Shown here: positions 38,355 to 48,500 of the stretch, piece after piece | Layout: each line of letters opens with the position of its first letter | Position numbering within the stretch: the stretch's first letter is position 1 | DNA from: Atlantibacter sp. RC6 | GTDB lineage: Bacteria; Pseudomonadota; Gammaproteobacteria; Enterobacterales; Enterobacteriaceae | Direction of reading: 5' to 3' | Length of the DNA: 64,000 nucleotides | Assembly: GCF_014193285.1 (NCBI RefSeq) | Contig: NZ_JACHZE010000001.1 | Span: 682,001 to 746,000, forward strand | Translations under genes and position numbers: made by a program | The notes under the pieces: model-generated | Seen by the model: only the letters and a program-made list of their open reading frames with translations | Told to the model about the DNA's origin: nothing | The model's database searches: none

Positions 38355-39656
38355 ATGAGTCAGGGTGTGAACGAGCCGTTAGCGACCGGAAAAACCCGGC
38401 GCGTTGTGAAAAATCTGCGCTGGTGGGTGCTGGTCCTGTTTTTGATGGGGGTGACGGTTAACTACATCACCCGTAATTCGCTGGGGATCCTCGCCCCGGA
38501 ATTGAAAGCGAGCCTGGGCATCACCACCGAGCAGTATTCGTGGATTGTCGGCGCGTTCCAGCTCGCCTACACGGTTTTCCAGCCGATTTGCGGCTGGCTG
38601 ATTGACGTGATCGGCCTGAAAATCGGTTTTCTGATCTGCGCCTCGATCTGGGCGCTGACCTGTATTTTTCATGCCGGCGCGGGCAGTTGGCTACAGCTGG
38701 CGATCCTGCGCTTTGTGATGGGCGGCGCAGAGGCCGCAGCCACTCCCGCTAACGCCAAAACCCTGGGCGAATGGTTCCCCAAAAAAGAGCGCCCGGTGGC
38801 TGCAGGCTGGGCTGGTGTGGGCTTTTCGATTGGCGCGATGCTGGCGCCGCCGATTATCTACTTCGCCCACGCGTCGTTCGGCTGGCAGGGCGCATTTATG
38901 TTTACCGGCGTGCTGGCGCTGCTGTGGGTGCTGCTGTGGTGGCTGTTTTACCATAACCCGGAAAAGCACCCCAATCTGAGCAAAGACGAGTTGGCCTATA
39001 TCCAACAGGATAACGAACCGCCCGCCGTCAAACTCCCCTTCTTTACCGCGCTGAAAACCGTGGGCAACAACAAACGCTTTTACGGTATCGCCATCCCGGC
39101 GTTTATGGCTGAACCCGCCTGGGCGGTGATGAGCTTCTGGGTGCCGCTGTATCTGGCTAAAGAGCACGGCATGGATCTCAAGCAGATCGCTATGTTCGCC
39201 TGGCTGCCGTTCCTGGCCGCCGACCTCGGCAGCGTCGCCAGCGGCTATTTAACCCGTCTTTATACCCGCCTGTTCGGCTGTAGCCGGGTCAACTCGGTGG
39301 TCGCCAGCTCGGTAACCGGCGCGTTTTTGATGGTTTCGCTGGCTATCGTCGCCCTGACCCGCGATCCGTATATCACCATCATCCTGATCTCCATCGGCGG
39401 CTTCGGGCACCAGATCATCTCCTGCATGCTCAGCGCGCTGGTGGTGGAGTCGTTTGATAAAGGCCAGATGGCGACCGTAAACGGGATGCGCGGCTCCTGC
39501 GCGTGGATCGCCAGCTTTCTGTTCTCGCTGCTTATCGGCGTCACCGCCGACAAGATCGGTTTTAACCCGCTGTTTATCGCCATGGGCTTCTTCGATCTCA
39601 TCGGGGCCTTTTTCCTGGTGGTATTTATCGCTGAACGCCGCGCGCGTCGCGCCTGA
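38355..39656 (+). CDS. MFS transporter (ACS/hexuronate-like), probable glycoside importer
   Basis: Inner-membrane MFS protein of 433 residues with about 12 helices and a charged N-terminal tail. The segments NYITRNSLGILAPELKASLG, GWLIDVIGLKIGF, GGAEAAATPANAKTLGEWFP and KKERPVAAG are typical of the anion:cation symporter branch (ExuT-like). It lies 14 nt ahead of a GH31 glycosidase and is divergent from a LacI regulator, so it likely imports the glycoside that the enzyme cleaves. The substrate cannot be named. Confidence 0.88.
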   Translation: MSQGVNEPLATGKTRRVVKNLRWWVLVLFLMGVTVNYITRNSLGILAPELKASLGITTEQYSWIVGAFQLAYTVFQPICGWLIDVIGLKIGFLICASIWALTCIFHAGAGSWLQLAILRFVMGGAEAAATPANAKTLGEWFPKKERPVAAGWAGVGFSIGAMLAPPIIYFAHASFGWQGAFMFTGVLALLWVLLWWLFYHNPEKHPNLSKDELAYIQQDNEPPAVKLPFFTALKTVGNNKRFYGIAIPAFMAEPAWAVMSFWVPLYLAKEHGMDLKQIAMFAWLPFLAADLGSVASGYLTRLYTRLFGCSRVNSVVASSVTGAFLMVSLAIVALTRDPYITIILISIGGFGHQIISCMLSALVVESFDKGQMATVNGMRGSCAWIASFLFSLLIGVTADKIGFNPLFIAMGFFDLIGAFFLVVFIAERRARRA

Positions 39657-39670
39657 AGATAAGGGACGTT

Positions 39671-42037
39671 ATGAAAACACTGAAAAACTGGACTCTGCTC
39701 AACGCAGACCAAAGCCATGTCACGCTGCAACTCGATCAACGTTATCGCCTGGCGCTGTACGTGCTGGAAAAAGGGCTATTTCGGGTAGCGATCTCCCGCA
39801 ATACCGGCTGGGCGCTGGATAAAACCTGGAGCATTGCCCCCGAACAGGACGTCCCCTGGGAAGGACGCAGCCGCGATGATTTGAGCGGCTTTTCCCTGCC
39901 GGGCTTTAGTGTTGAGGAACAAGACGATCGCCTGGTTATCGCCACCGACACCTTGCGCGTGACGGTACACCAGCCGCTGTGGCTGGAGTGGCATTACCAG
40001 GATGACCAGGGCGAGTGGCAACTGTTGGCCAGCGACCGCGCCACCAGCGCCTATCTCATCAACGCCCACGGCGACGGCGTGGCGCACTATCAGCACCGGC
40101 TGGAGGGCGACCGCTATTACGGGCTGGGGGAGAAAGCCGGGCCGCTACAGCGCAACGGCAAACGCTATGAAATGCGCAACCTGGATGCCATGGGTTACAA
40201 CGCTGCCCATACCGATCCGCTGTACAAGCATATTCCGTTTACCATCACCCAACGCCCCGGCGTCAGCTTCGGGCTGTTTTACGACAACCTGAGTAGTTGC
40301 TGGTTTGATATGGGTAATGAGATCGACAACTACCATCGCCCTTATCGCCGCTGGCAGGCAGAGGCCGGAGATATCGATTACTACCTGTTCGTCGGCAAGC
40401 GGGTGCTGGATATCACCAAAGCCTTTGTGCGGCTGACCGGGAAAACGATTTTTGGGCCGAAATGGAGCCTGGGCTATAGCGGCTCGACCATGCACTACAC
40501 CGACGCGCCCGACGCCCAACAGCAGCTGATGAATTTTATCCGGCTTTGCAAAGCGCACGCCATTCCGTGCGATTCGTTCCAGCTGTCGTCCGGCTATACC
40601 TCCATCAACAATAAGCGCTATGTGTTCAACTGGAACTACGACAAAGTGCCGCAGCCGAAAGTGATGAGCCAGGCGTTTCACGATGCGGGGCTGCGGCTGG
40701 CGGCTAATATCAAACCCTGCCTGTTGCAGGACCATCCGCGCTATAACGAGGTGGCGGAACAGGGGCTGTTTATACGCGATTCTGAGTCGGCTAAGCCGGA
40801 GCGTTCCAGCTTCTGGGACGACGAAGGCTCTAATCTCGACTTCACCAACCCGGACACCATCAAATGGTGGCAGAACGGCGTCACCACCCAACTGCTGGAA
40901 ATGGGTATTGATTCCACCTGGAACGATAACAACGAGTTTGAAGTGTGGGATGGAGAAGCGCGCTGCCACGGCTTCGGCAACCCCATCGCCATCAAATACA
41001 TCCGGCCGGTGATGCCGCTGCTGATGATGCGCGCGTCGCTGGAAGCCCAACAGCGCTTCGCGCCGGAAAAACGGCCCTATCTGATTTCCCGTTCCGGTTG
41101 CGCCGGCATGCAGCGCTACGTACAAACCTGGAGCGGCGATAACCGCACCAGTTGGGAAACGCTGCGCTTTAACACCCGCATGGGCGTCGGCATGAGCCTG
41201 TCGGGGCTGTATAACGTCGGCCACGATGTGGGCGGTTTTTCCGGCGATCGTCCGGACCCGGAGCTGTTTGTTCGCTGGGTGCAAAATGGGGTGATGCATC
41301 CGCGTTTCACCATCCACTCCTGGAATGACGACCATACGGTTAACGAACCCTGGATGTACCCGGCCATCACGCCCGCTATCCGTAGCGCCATCGAACTGCG
41401 CTACCGTCTGCTGCCCTGGTTCTATACCCTGCTGTGGCAGGCCCACGCCGATGATGAACCGATGCTGCGCCCGACATTCCTCGATCATGAGCACGATGCG
41501 CAGACGTTTGAAGAGTGCGATGAGTTTATCCTCGGAAAAGACCTGCTGGTGGCCAGCGTCGTCGAGCCCGGCGCCCGTGAGCGCACTCTGTGGCTGCCCG
41601 CTAACACCGATGGCTGGTATGACTTTTACACCGGCAACTGGTACAGCGGCGGGCAATGGATCACCCTGGCCGCCCCGCTGGAAATGCTGCCGCTGCTGGT
41701 GCGTGCGGGCGCGGGCCTGCCAATGAGCGCGCGGCTGGCGTATACCAGCCCGAAAGACGACACCTATCGCGAGCTTAAACTGTTCCCATTGAAGGGCTGC
41801 GGGAACAGTCATGGCCTGCTGTTTGAAGACGACGGCGAAAGCTGGGGCTATCTGGAGGGCAATGCGCTGTGGCTGGAGTGGGAAATGACCTGTGAGGCGA
41901 ACGTCATTCGTCTGGATATCACCACCCGTGGCGATTATCAGCCTGCGTGGCGTGAGCTTAACGTTAGCCTGCCGCCTGACGAACACCGCACACTGTTGAT
42001 CAACGGCGAAGCGCGCCATAACTGGCAAGCCCGCTGA
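39671..42037 (+). CDS. Glycoside hydrolase family 31 protein (alpha-glycosidase)
   Basis: Cytoplasmic enzyme of 788 residues with no signal peptide. An N-terminal beta-sandwich is followed by the GH31 barrel: YYGLGEKAGPL (conserved N-domain motif), GPKWSLGYSGS at barrel entry, the nucleophile Asp419 in GIDSTWNDNNEFE and the probable acid/base Asp490 in WSGDNRTSW, then HDVGGFSG. GH31 members act on alpha-glucosides, alpha-xylosides or sulfoquinovosides; the QQRW-type signature of sulfoquinovosidases was not recognised, so an alpha-glucosidase-like role is the cautious call. Co-transcribed with the upstream transporter (AAGGGACG Shine-Dalgarno). Confidence 0.9.
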   Translation: MKTLKNWTLLNADQSHVTLQLDQRYRLALYVLEKGLFRVAISRNTGWALDKTWSIAPEQDVPWEGRSRDDLSGFSLPGFSVEEQDDRLVIATDTLRVTVHQPLWLEWHYQDDQGEWQLLASDRATSAYLINAHGDGVAHYQHRLEGDRYYGLGEKAGPLQRNGKRYEMRNLDAMGYNAAHTDPLYKHIPFTITQRPGVSFGLFYDNLSSCWFDMGNEIDNYHRPYRRWQAEAGDIDYYLFVGKRVLDITKAFVRLTGKTIFGPKWSLGYSGSTMHYTDAPDAQQQLMNFIRLCKAHAIPCDSFQLSSGYTSINNKRYVFNWNYDKVPQPKVMSQAFHDAGLRLAANIKPCLLQDHPRYNEVAEQGLFIRDSESAKPERSSFWDDEGSNLDFTNPDTIKWWQNGVTTQLLEMGIDSTWNDNNEFEVWDGEARCHGFGNPIAIKYIRPVMPLLMMRASLEAQQRFAPEKRPYLISRSGCAGMQRYVQTWSGDNRTSWETLRFNTRMGVGMSLSGLYNVGHDVGGFSGDRPDPELFVRWVQNGVMHPRFTIHSWNDDHTVNEPWMYPAITPAIRSAIELRYRLLPWFYTLLWQAHADDEPMLRPTFLDHEHDAQTFEECDEFILGKDLLVASVVEPGARERTLWLPANTDGWYDFYTGNWYSGGQWITLAAPLEMLPLLVRAGAGLPMSARLAYTSPKDDTYRELKLFPLKGCGNSHGLLFEDDGESWGYLEGNALWLEWEMTCEANVIRLDITTRGDYQPAWRELNVSLPPDEHRTLLINGEARHNWQAR

Positions 42038-42049
42038 TCGAAAAACCAA

Positions 42050-42072
42050 CGGGGCCCATCGGCCCCGTTTTT
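42050..42072. terminator. Terminator between the GH31 gene and asmA
   Basis: CGGGGCC / GGCCCCG with a CATC loop, A run to the left and TTTTT to the right: bidirectional between two converging genes, and right at the synteny junction. Confidence 0.9.
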
Positions 42073-42074
42073 GA

Positions 42075-43919
42075 TTACAGCTTTTTCAGCAACTCTTTCA
42101 CGTCCTTCGACTTGCTGCTGTCTTTATGGCGCTCGGCCCAGTCGTTTAGCCGCCGCTTAGCTTCTTCCTGCAAATGCTTACGCAGTATCTGATCAACCTG
42201 CAACGAGTAGTTCAACTGCTTCCAGGAGCCATAGACCCGCAGGGGGATCGGCGTTTGCTTCAGGAACTCCACCAGGCTGCCCTCGCCTTTCCAGCCATCG
42301 ACAACCCGCACCTGGAACAGGGTATCGCACTGTTCAGTGACCAGGTCCATGGTGCCTTCGCCATTCAGCGCCAGCATTGAGGAACGTCCTTCCATTTGAT
42401 TCAGCGTCAGCTTGCCGTGGTCGAGCGAAACGTCTGTCGTAAACTGTTCCAGTTTGGTCGCGTTCTCTTCGAACTGCTGCGCCTGCACCGAACCGTTATT
42501 ACGCGCCACCGCCTGCTGGATCATCTGCTGGAAGTTCATTCCCTCGAGACGCGAGTTGGTCATCTCGACGCTGGCCTCGCCCTGCCAGTTCTGACGAAAC
42601 GCGTTGGCATCGATTTGCGTCCCGGAAAAATCACCGGTCATCGACAGCGCGCCGCTCAGGGCAATCGGATAATCAAACGCCTTCAGCACCTGGCTGATTT
42701 CGATGTTCTGGATGTTCGGGATGAACTTCGCCTGCGCCGGTTGCTGTTTGGTATTCAGACTGCCCGGCAGAGAAATATGGCCCGCGCCTAAGTTGCCTTC
42801 CAGCGTGGAAATGGTCAGCAAGCCGCTGTTATTTGCCAGCGCCGCGCGCACTTTGGTGAAATTCAGCCCGCGCCACAGCACACTTTCGGCACTGATATTG
42901 GCCCGGGCGTTAAAACCGCGCAGCATAGAATAATCCTGCTCAGAAGCATTGTCGGCAATCACCGGGCGCGGCAGCACCGGCTGGCTTTGCGCCTGCTGGG
43001 CGACCGGCGCGGCGGATGCCGTCTGAGTGGGCAGCAGATTTTCCAGATTCAGTTTGCTAAAAGCCAGATTCAGCAACCAGTCAGGATCCTTTTGCAGCGC
43101 CACGCTGCCGTTACCGCTTAACTGGCTGTCATTGGCAGTGAGTTGCAGCTCGCTAAAGCTGAGCTTTTTCTGCCCTTCCTGCCAGTTGGCATTAAACGCG
43201 CCCTGGCCTGTGATGCCCTGAGCGGGTAAATCGGCGCCTTTCAGTTGGTATTGCAGATTGCTGATGCTGGCGGCGAGATCTTCCGGATAATTGGCGACGT
43301 TAAGTGCGGCGTTGAAAGAGAGATCCAGGGTACGCTGATCGCGCAGTACCCGGGCGCTGAAATCTATTTGCGCCCGGCGCTTTTCATCCTGATCCATCTG
43401 CAGGTTCAGATTGCGCACCGTGACCTGCTCATCCCCTTCATGCTGGAAAACCAGCACACTGTCGGCCACTTTCAGGCGGGAAATATCAAAGCTCCAGCCG
43501 CGATCGCTGTCGCTGGGCGCAGTGCCGCCCTGTGGGCCAATCGGCGCATCTTTGGGACGACGCGCTTCGCTCTCGGGGGTCAACTGAACCACCGCGCCTT
43601 TCAACATCACCTGGCGGACATGTAGCTGGTGCGAGAGCAGCGGCAGCAGCTTAACGTCAAGGCGCATATTATCGGCGGTCACCATCGGCTGAGACGCGCC
43701 CGGCGCAGTGAGGTTCATGCGCCCGGAAAGAATGCTTAACTGAGGCCAGACGTGCCAGCGCAGCGGCCCTTCCAGCTTAAGCTGGTATCCACTGCGCGCC
43801 TCAACCTGGCGAACCATATAGTCGCGAAAATCGTTGGGATTGACCAACAGCACTAATGCGGACAGGCCGGCGATGATGACCACCAGCAATATCATTAGCG
43901 TCGTCAGAAGTCGTCTCAT
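42075..43919 (-). CDS. asmA: Outer membrane assembly protein AsmA
   Basis: AsmA-family protein of 614 residues, bound to the inner membrane by one N-terminal helix (about residues 5-27) with a long periplasmic beta-rich body; related proteins bridge the envelope for phospholipid transport. The N-terminus MRRLLTTLMILLVVI, the NPNDFRDYMVRQVEARSGY block and the C-terminal AsmA_2 region (SLEGMNFQQMIQQAVARNNG-like) match the E. coli protein. Order asmA-dcd-udk is conserved. Confidence 0.95.
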   Translation of the reverse strand: MRRLLTTLMILLVVIIAGLSALVLLVNPNDFRDYMVRQVEARSGYQLKLEGPLRWHVWPQLSILSGRMNLTAPGASQPMVTADNMRLDVKLLPLLSHQLHVRQVMLKGAVVQLTPESEARRPKDAPIGPQGGTAPSDSDRGWSFDISRLKVADSVLVFQHEGDEQVTVRNLNLQMDQDEKRRAQIDFSARVLRDQRTLDLSFNAALNVANYPEDLAASISNLQYQLKGADLPAQGITGQGAFNANWQEGQKKLSFSELQLTANDSQLSGNGSVALQKDPDWLLNLAFSKLNLENLLPTQTASAAPVAQQAQSQPVLPRPVIADNASEQDYSMLRGFNARANISAESVLWRGLNFTKVRAALANNSGLLTISTLEGNLGAGHISLPGSLNTKQQPAQAKFIPNIQNIEISQVLKAFDYPIALSGALSMTGDFSGTQIDANAFRQNWQGEASVEMTNSRLEGMNFQQMIQQAVARNNGSVQAQQFEENATKLEQFTTDVSLDHGKLTLNQMEGRSSMLALNGEGTMDLVTEQCDTLFQVRVVDGWKGEGSLVEFLKQTPIPLRVYGSWKQLNYSLQVDQILRKHLQEEAKRRLNDWAERHKDSSKSKDVKELLKKL

Positions 43920-43942
43920 GGCATCCTCAGTCAGTAACCGGA

Positions 43943-44524
43943 TTAGTCTTTATCGATACGGCTGGCTACCGCACCTTGCTGATCCCGATACTTGGCATCT
44001 TCACGACGATTGTAAGGACGGGCGGCCGGCCCGGAGAGCGGCTCGAAACTCAGCGCGCCGATCACCATCCCCGGACGCAGCGCCAGCGGCAGCTTGCCGG
44101 AGTTATAGAACTCAAGCACGATGCAGCCCTGCCAGCCGGGATCGATGCGGTGCGCGGTCACGTGGACCATCAGCCCCAGACGCGCCAGTGAAGAACGCCC
44201 GTCCAGCCAGCCCACCAGATCCGCCGGTAAAGTCACCGACTCCAGCGTCACCGCCAGGGCCAACTCGCCTGGATGGAGGAAAAAGGCATCGCCGTCCGCC
44301 AGCACGATTTCATCGCTCATTACGCGATCCAGCGCGGCGCTGACTTCCGCCTTCGGTCCGCTTAAATCAATAAACGCAGCGGTATGGCCGCTGAAGGTGC
44401 GGAATTTGTTGCCCAGACGCACATCCACCGTCGCGCCATTGATGCGCTCTACCGGAGGACGCGGGGTAATCGCTAAACGGCCATCATCAAGCCAGGCTTC
44501 AATATCACGGTCGCAAAGACGCAT
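43943..44524 (-). CDS. dcd: dCTP deaminase
   Basis: Converts dCTP to dUTP for thymidylate synthesis; 193 residues, homotrimer. The conserved core [26 protein letters not shown] includes the catalytic region, with IVLEFYNSG following. The C-terminal lid ([15 protein letters not shown]) is intact. It lies 23 nt before asmA. Confidence 0.97.
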   Translation of the reverse strand: MRLCDRDIEAWLDDGRLAITPRPPVERINGATVDVRLGNKFRTFSGHTAAFIDLSGPKAEVSAALDRVMSDEIVLADGDAFFLHPGELALAVTLESVTLPADLVGWLDGRSSLARLGLMVHVTAHRIDPGWQGCIVLEFYNSGKLPLALRPGMVIGALSFEPLSGPAARPYNRREDAKYRDQQGAVASRIDKD

Positions 44525-44549
44525 CGCACGCTCCTCTGTTGTGCTTGAA

Positions 44550-44573
44550 TTCCCGACCGCTGCGGGCCGGGAA
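44550..44573 (-). terminator. Hairpin between udk and dcd
   Basis: TTCCCG and CGGGAA flank an inner CCG / CGG pairing, forming an imperfect stem in the 89-bp gap. No T run follows in the direction of transcription, so it may be an mRNA-processing or attenuation structure. Confidence 0.4.
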
Positions 44574-44613
44574 ATACATAATGACTCTTAGAACGGTACA
44601 CGCTAACTGCGTG

Positions 44614-45255
44614 TTATTCAAAGAATTGGCTGATTTTCGCTTTGAGAATATCAATCGCGATACGGTTTTTACCGCCGCGCGGCACGATGATATCGGCATA
44701 CTGCTTCGATGGTTCAATAAACTGCAGGAACATCGGGCGCACCGTTTTCTGGTACTGGGTCATCACCGAATCCATGGAGCGGCCACGCTCGTTCACGTCA
44801 CGCTTAATGCGACGCATCAGGCAAATATCCAGCGGCGTATCGACGAAAATCGAGAAGTTCATCTCCTGGCGCAGGCGCGCATCGGTAAGCAGCAGGATCC
44901 CTTCCAGGATGATCACTTTTTTCGGTTCGATATGGACCGTTTGCTGGGTACGCGTATGTTCGACATAACTATAGACAGGCAGTTCAATCGGCTTGCCGGA
45001 CTTCAGCGTTTGCAGATGCTGGAACAGCAGGCTGTGGTCCATGGCGTTGGGATGGTCATAGTTGGTTTTAACCCGTTCTTCCATGGACAAATGGGTCTGA
45101 TCTTTGTAGTAGCTGTCTTCCGGAATAACACCAATGTGTTCGTCACCGACCTGGTCGCGCAGCTCCCGATAAAGTGTGCTGGCGATAAGGCTTTTGCCCG
45201 AAGCGGATGCGCCGGCGATGCCGATGATGACGCATTGATGAGACTTGTCAGTCAT
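44614..45255 (-). CDS. udk: Uridine kinase
   Basis: Phosphorylates uridine and cytidine in pyrimidine salvage; 213 residues. The P-loop GASASGKS (residues 15-22) is followed by [28 protein letters not shown] and the [13 protein letters not shown] lid. First gene of udk-dcd-asmA, divergent from dgcE. Confidence 0.97.
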   Translation of the reverse strand: MTDKSHQCVIIGIAGASASGKSLIASTLYRELRDQVGDEHIGVIPEDSYYKDQTHLSMEERVKTNYDHPNAMDHSLLFQHLQTLKSGKPIELPVYSYVEHTRTQQTVHIEPKKVIILEGILLLTDARLRQEMNFSIFVDTPLDICLMRRIKRDVNERGRSMDSVMTQYQKTVRPMFLQFIEPSKQYADIIVPRGGKNRIAIDILKAKISQFFE

Positions 45256-45593
45256 AAATGTAGCGACCTGGTTTTGAATAAGGGGAAGGACGACGCCGTA
45301 GCGCCAAACGCGGCAATTATAGGGACTTCGCCCCCCCGATACCAGTCGCAGGTGCGCTCACAGCCGGTTGTGAATAACTTTTTTTAAAGAGTGGCACCGG
45401 AACGCATTTTTTTAACCATAATCTCAGTTAATAATTCAGGCTATTGCGATTAATACAATAAAGCTTGCTGGAATGAGAATTTATCGGGCAGCAGCATAGG
45501 AATTGTAAATTGTTTGTACTAGCATAGCCCGATACGTCGAATAATACGTCCGGGCTTTGCTCCTGGCGGCAATGCCACAACGGATTAGCGGTA
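45256..45593. other. Divergent intergenic region udk / dgcE
   Basis: 338 bp with no credible gene; it must contain the two opposed promoters. It is AT-rich towards dgcE (roughly 45380-45480). No operator, sRNA or terminator was recognised. Confidence 0.5.
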
Positions 45594-48500
45594 ATGAATA
45601 AAAAGAACATGCGCGTTGAAGTTTCTACGCCTCATCCCGTATTACGGTTGCTAAGTCTGGGGCTATTAAGTTTTTTATTTACCCTGTTTTCTCTTGAGTT
45701 GACGCTGTTAGGCTCATCCCTTGCGCCGCTGTGGTTCCCCACCGCGATTATGATGGTGGCGTTTTATCGGCATCCGGCCTCTTTCTGGCCCGCTATCGCC
45801 GTGGTGTGCGTGGCCGGTAATTTACTTGCGTCACTAATTTTATTTCCCGCCAACCAAATTGTAATAACCTTTCCGGTTATCAATATTCTTGAAGCCCTGC
45901 TCGGGGCAATATTACTGCGCAAACTTCTGCCCTGCGCCAATCCATTACAAAATCTCAACAACTGGGTAAAACTGGCAGTCGGTAGCGCGGTTATTCCCCC
46001 CTTATTCGGCGCGGTTTTGGCGGTTATTTTTACGCCGAACGACGAGAATCTGCGGACATTTTTTGTCTGGGTGTTATCGGAGTCGATTGCCGCCATCGCG
46101 CTGGTGCCGATTGGGCTGCTGTTTAAATCCCACTATTTGCTGCGCCATCGTAACACCCGCCTGCTGGTCGAAACCCTGGGGGCGCTGTGCGTAACGCTAC
46201 TGTTGAGCTGGCTGGCGCTGCATTATCTCCCCTGGCCGTTTACCTTTATTATCGTGCTGCTGATGTGGAGCGCCATCCGGCTGCCGCGTCTGGAGGCGTT
46301 CACCATTTTTCTGGCGACGGTGATGGTGGTCTCCCTGACGCTAACCCGTAATCCGCAAATGCTTGCCGCCCCGCATCCCCTGGTGATGCTTAACGCCCCC
46401 TGGCTGCCGTTTTTGCTGATCCTGCTGCCCGCCAATGTGATGACCATGGTGATGTACGCGTTTCGCGAAGAGCGCAAGCATATTTCCGAGAGCGAAACCC
46501 GTTTTCGCAACGCCATGGAGTACTCCTCCATCGGCATGGCGCTGGTATCCATTGATGGCCGCTGGCTGGAGGTGAATAAATCCCTGTGCCAGTTCCTGGG
46601 CTATACCCCGGAAAAAATGTGCAGCATGACATTCCAGCAAATTACCTGGCCGGAAGATTTACATGACGATCTGGAACAGCTGGAGAGCCTGATTAAAGGC
46701 GATATCAACAGTTACTCCATGGAAAAACGCTACTTTAACCAGGCCGGTGAAGTGGTATGGGCCCTGATGTCGGTTTCCATGGTGCGGGATAATAATGGCG
46801 TGCCGCTCTATTTCATCGCCCAGATTGAAGATATTAACGATCTCAAACATACCGAATGGATGAATAAGCGTTTAATGGAACGCATTACGCTTGCGAATGA
46901 AGCTGGCGGCATCGGCATTTGGGAATGGGAGCTGGGGCCGGACATTATTAGCTGGGATAAGCGAATGTTCGAGCTGTACGATATTCCGCCGCATATTAAG
47001 CCCACCTACCAACTCTGGGCATCCCGGGTGGTAAAAGAAGATCTCGGTTCGGTAGAAATGACGATCCGCGATGCGCTAAAAGCGCGCGTCCCGTTTAAGA
47101 TCGAATTCCGTATTCAGGTCAGCGAAGGCATTCGCCATATTCGCGCCCTCGCCAATCGCGTGATGAATAAGCAGGGCGATGTAGAACGTCTGCTGGGCGT
47201 GAATATGGATATGACCGAAGTTAAGCAGCTTAACGAGGCGCTGTTCCAGGAAAAAGAGCGTTTGCATATTACGCTCGACTCCATCGGCGAAGCGGTAATT
47301 TGTACCGACGTCGAGATGAATGTGACTTTTATGAACCCGGTGGCGGAAACCATGAGCGGTTGGTCGCAGGAACAGGCTATGGGGCAACCGCTGCTCTCGG
47401 TCCTGCGCATTACCTTCGGCGATAAAGGCCCGTTGATGGAAAATATCCACAGCGGGGACGTCAGCCGTACCGCCATCGAGCAGGATGTGGTGCTGCACTG
47501 CCGCAACGGCGGAAGCTACGATATTCACTACACCGTGACGCCGCTCAGCACCCTGGACGGGCAAAATATCGGCTCGGTGCTGGTGATCCAGGACGTCACC
47601 GAATCCCGCAAAATGCTGCGCCAGTTGAGTTACAGCGCTTCACATGACGCCCTCACCCATCTGGCGAACCGCGTCAGTTTTGAAAATCATCTTAAGCGCC
47701 TGCTGCAAAGCGTGGGCGAAAGTCATCAGCGCCACGCGCTGGTGTGCATCGATCTCGATCGCTTTAAAGCGGTGAACGACACCGCAGGCCATGCGGCGGG
47801 GGATGCGCTGCTGCGCGAACTGGCGTCGTTGATGCTGGGCATGCTGCGCACCACCGACATTCTGGCACGTCTCGGCGGCGATGAGTTTGGCCTGCTGTTG
47901 CCGGACTGCGGCATCGAAAACGCCTATACCATCTCTACCCGGCTGATTCAGGCGGTGAACGACTATCACTTTATGTGGGAAGGCCGCCTGCACCGCATCG
48001 GCGCCAGCGCCGGTATCACCCTGATCGACGCCAATAACAATCTGGCCTCGGAAGTGATGTCCCAGGCGGATATCGCCTGTTACGCCTCGAAAAATAAAGG
48101 GCGCGGCATGGTAACGGTTTATGAGCCACAGCAGCAGCACTTGCAACAACAGCGCACGCTGCTGGCCCATGAAGAGCAGGCGCGGATGATTAACGACAAT
48201 CATATGATGCTGCTGGCCCGTGCCGTGGCGTCGCCGCGTATTCCTGAATCCACCAACTTCTGGCTGCTGTCGCTGCGGCTGTGGACCAGCGAAGGCAATG
48301 TACTGGAGGAGTCGGCGTTTCGCTCCAGCCTGACCGACCCGGCATTGTCCTGCGCGCTCGATCGCCGCGTGTTTACTGACTTTCTGCGCAACCACGCCAC
48401 CGCCGTTGCTCTGAAGGGTTTTGGCGTCGCCCTGCCCTTGTCACCCCATGGGATCGCCAACGATGAGACCATCAATGAACTGCTGGCGGCATTGAGCACC

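Noticed and set aside
40145-42049. 634-codon open frame antisense to the GH31 gene
   Set aside because: A shadow of high-GC codon bias; no family motifs, rich in His/Gln/Arg as typical for such frames.
45428-45610. 60-codon minus-strand ORF upstream of dgcE
   Set aside because: No Shine-Dalgarno or similarity and it overlaps the dgcE start; probably promoter DNA.
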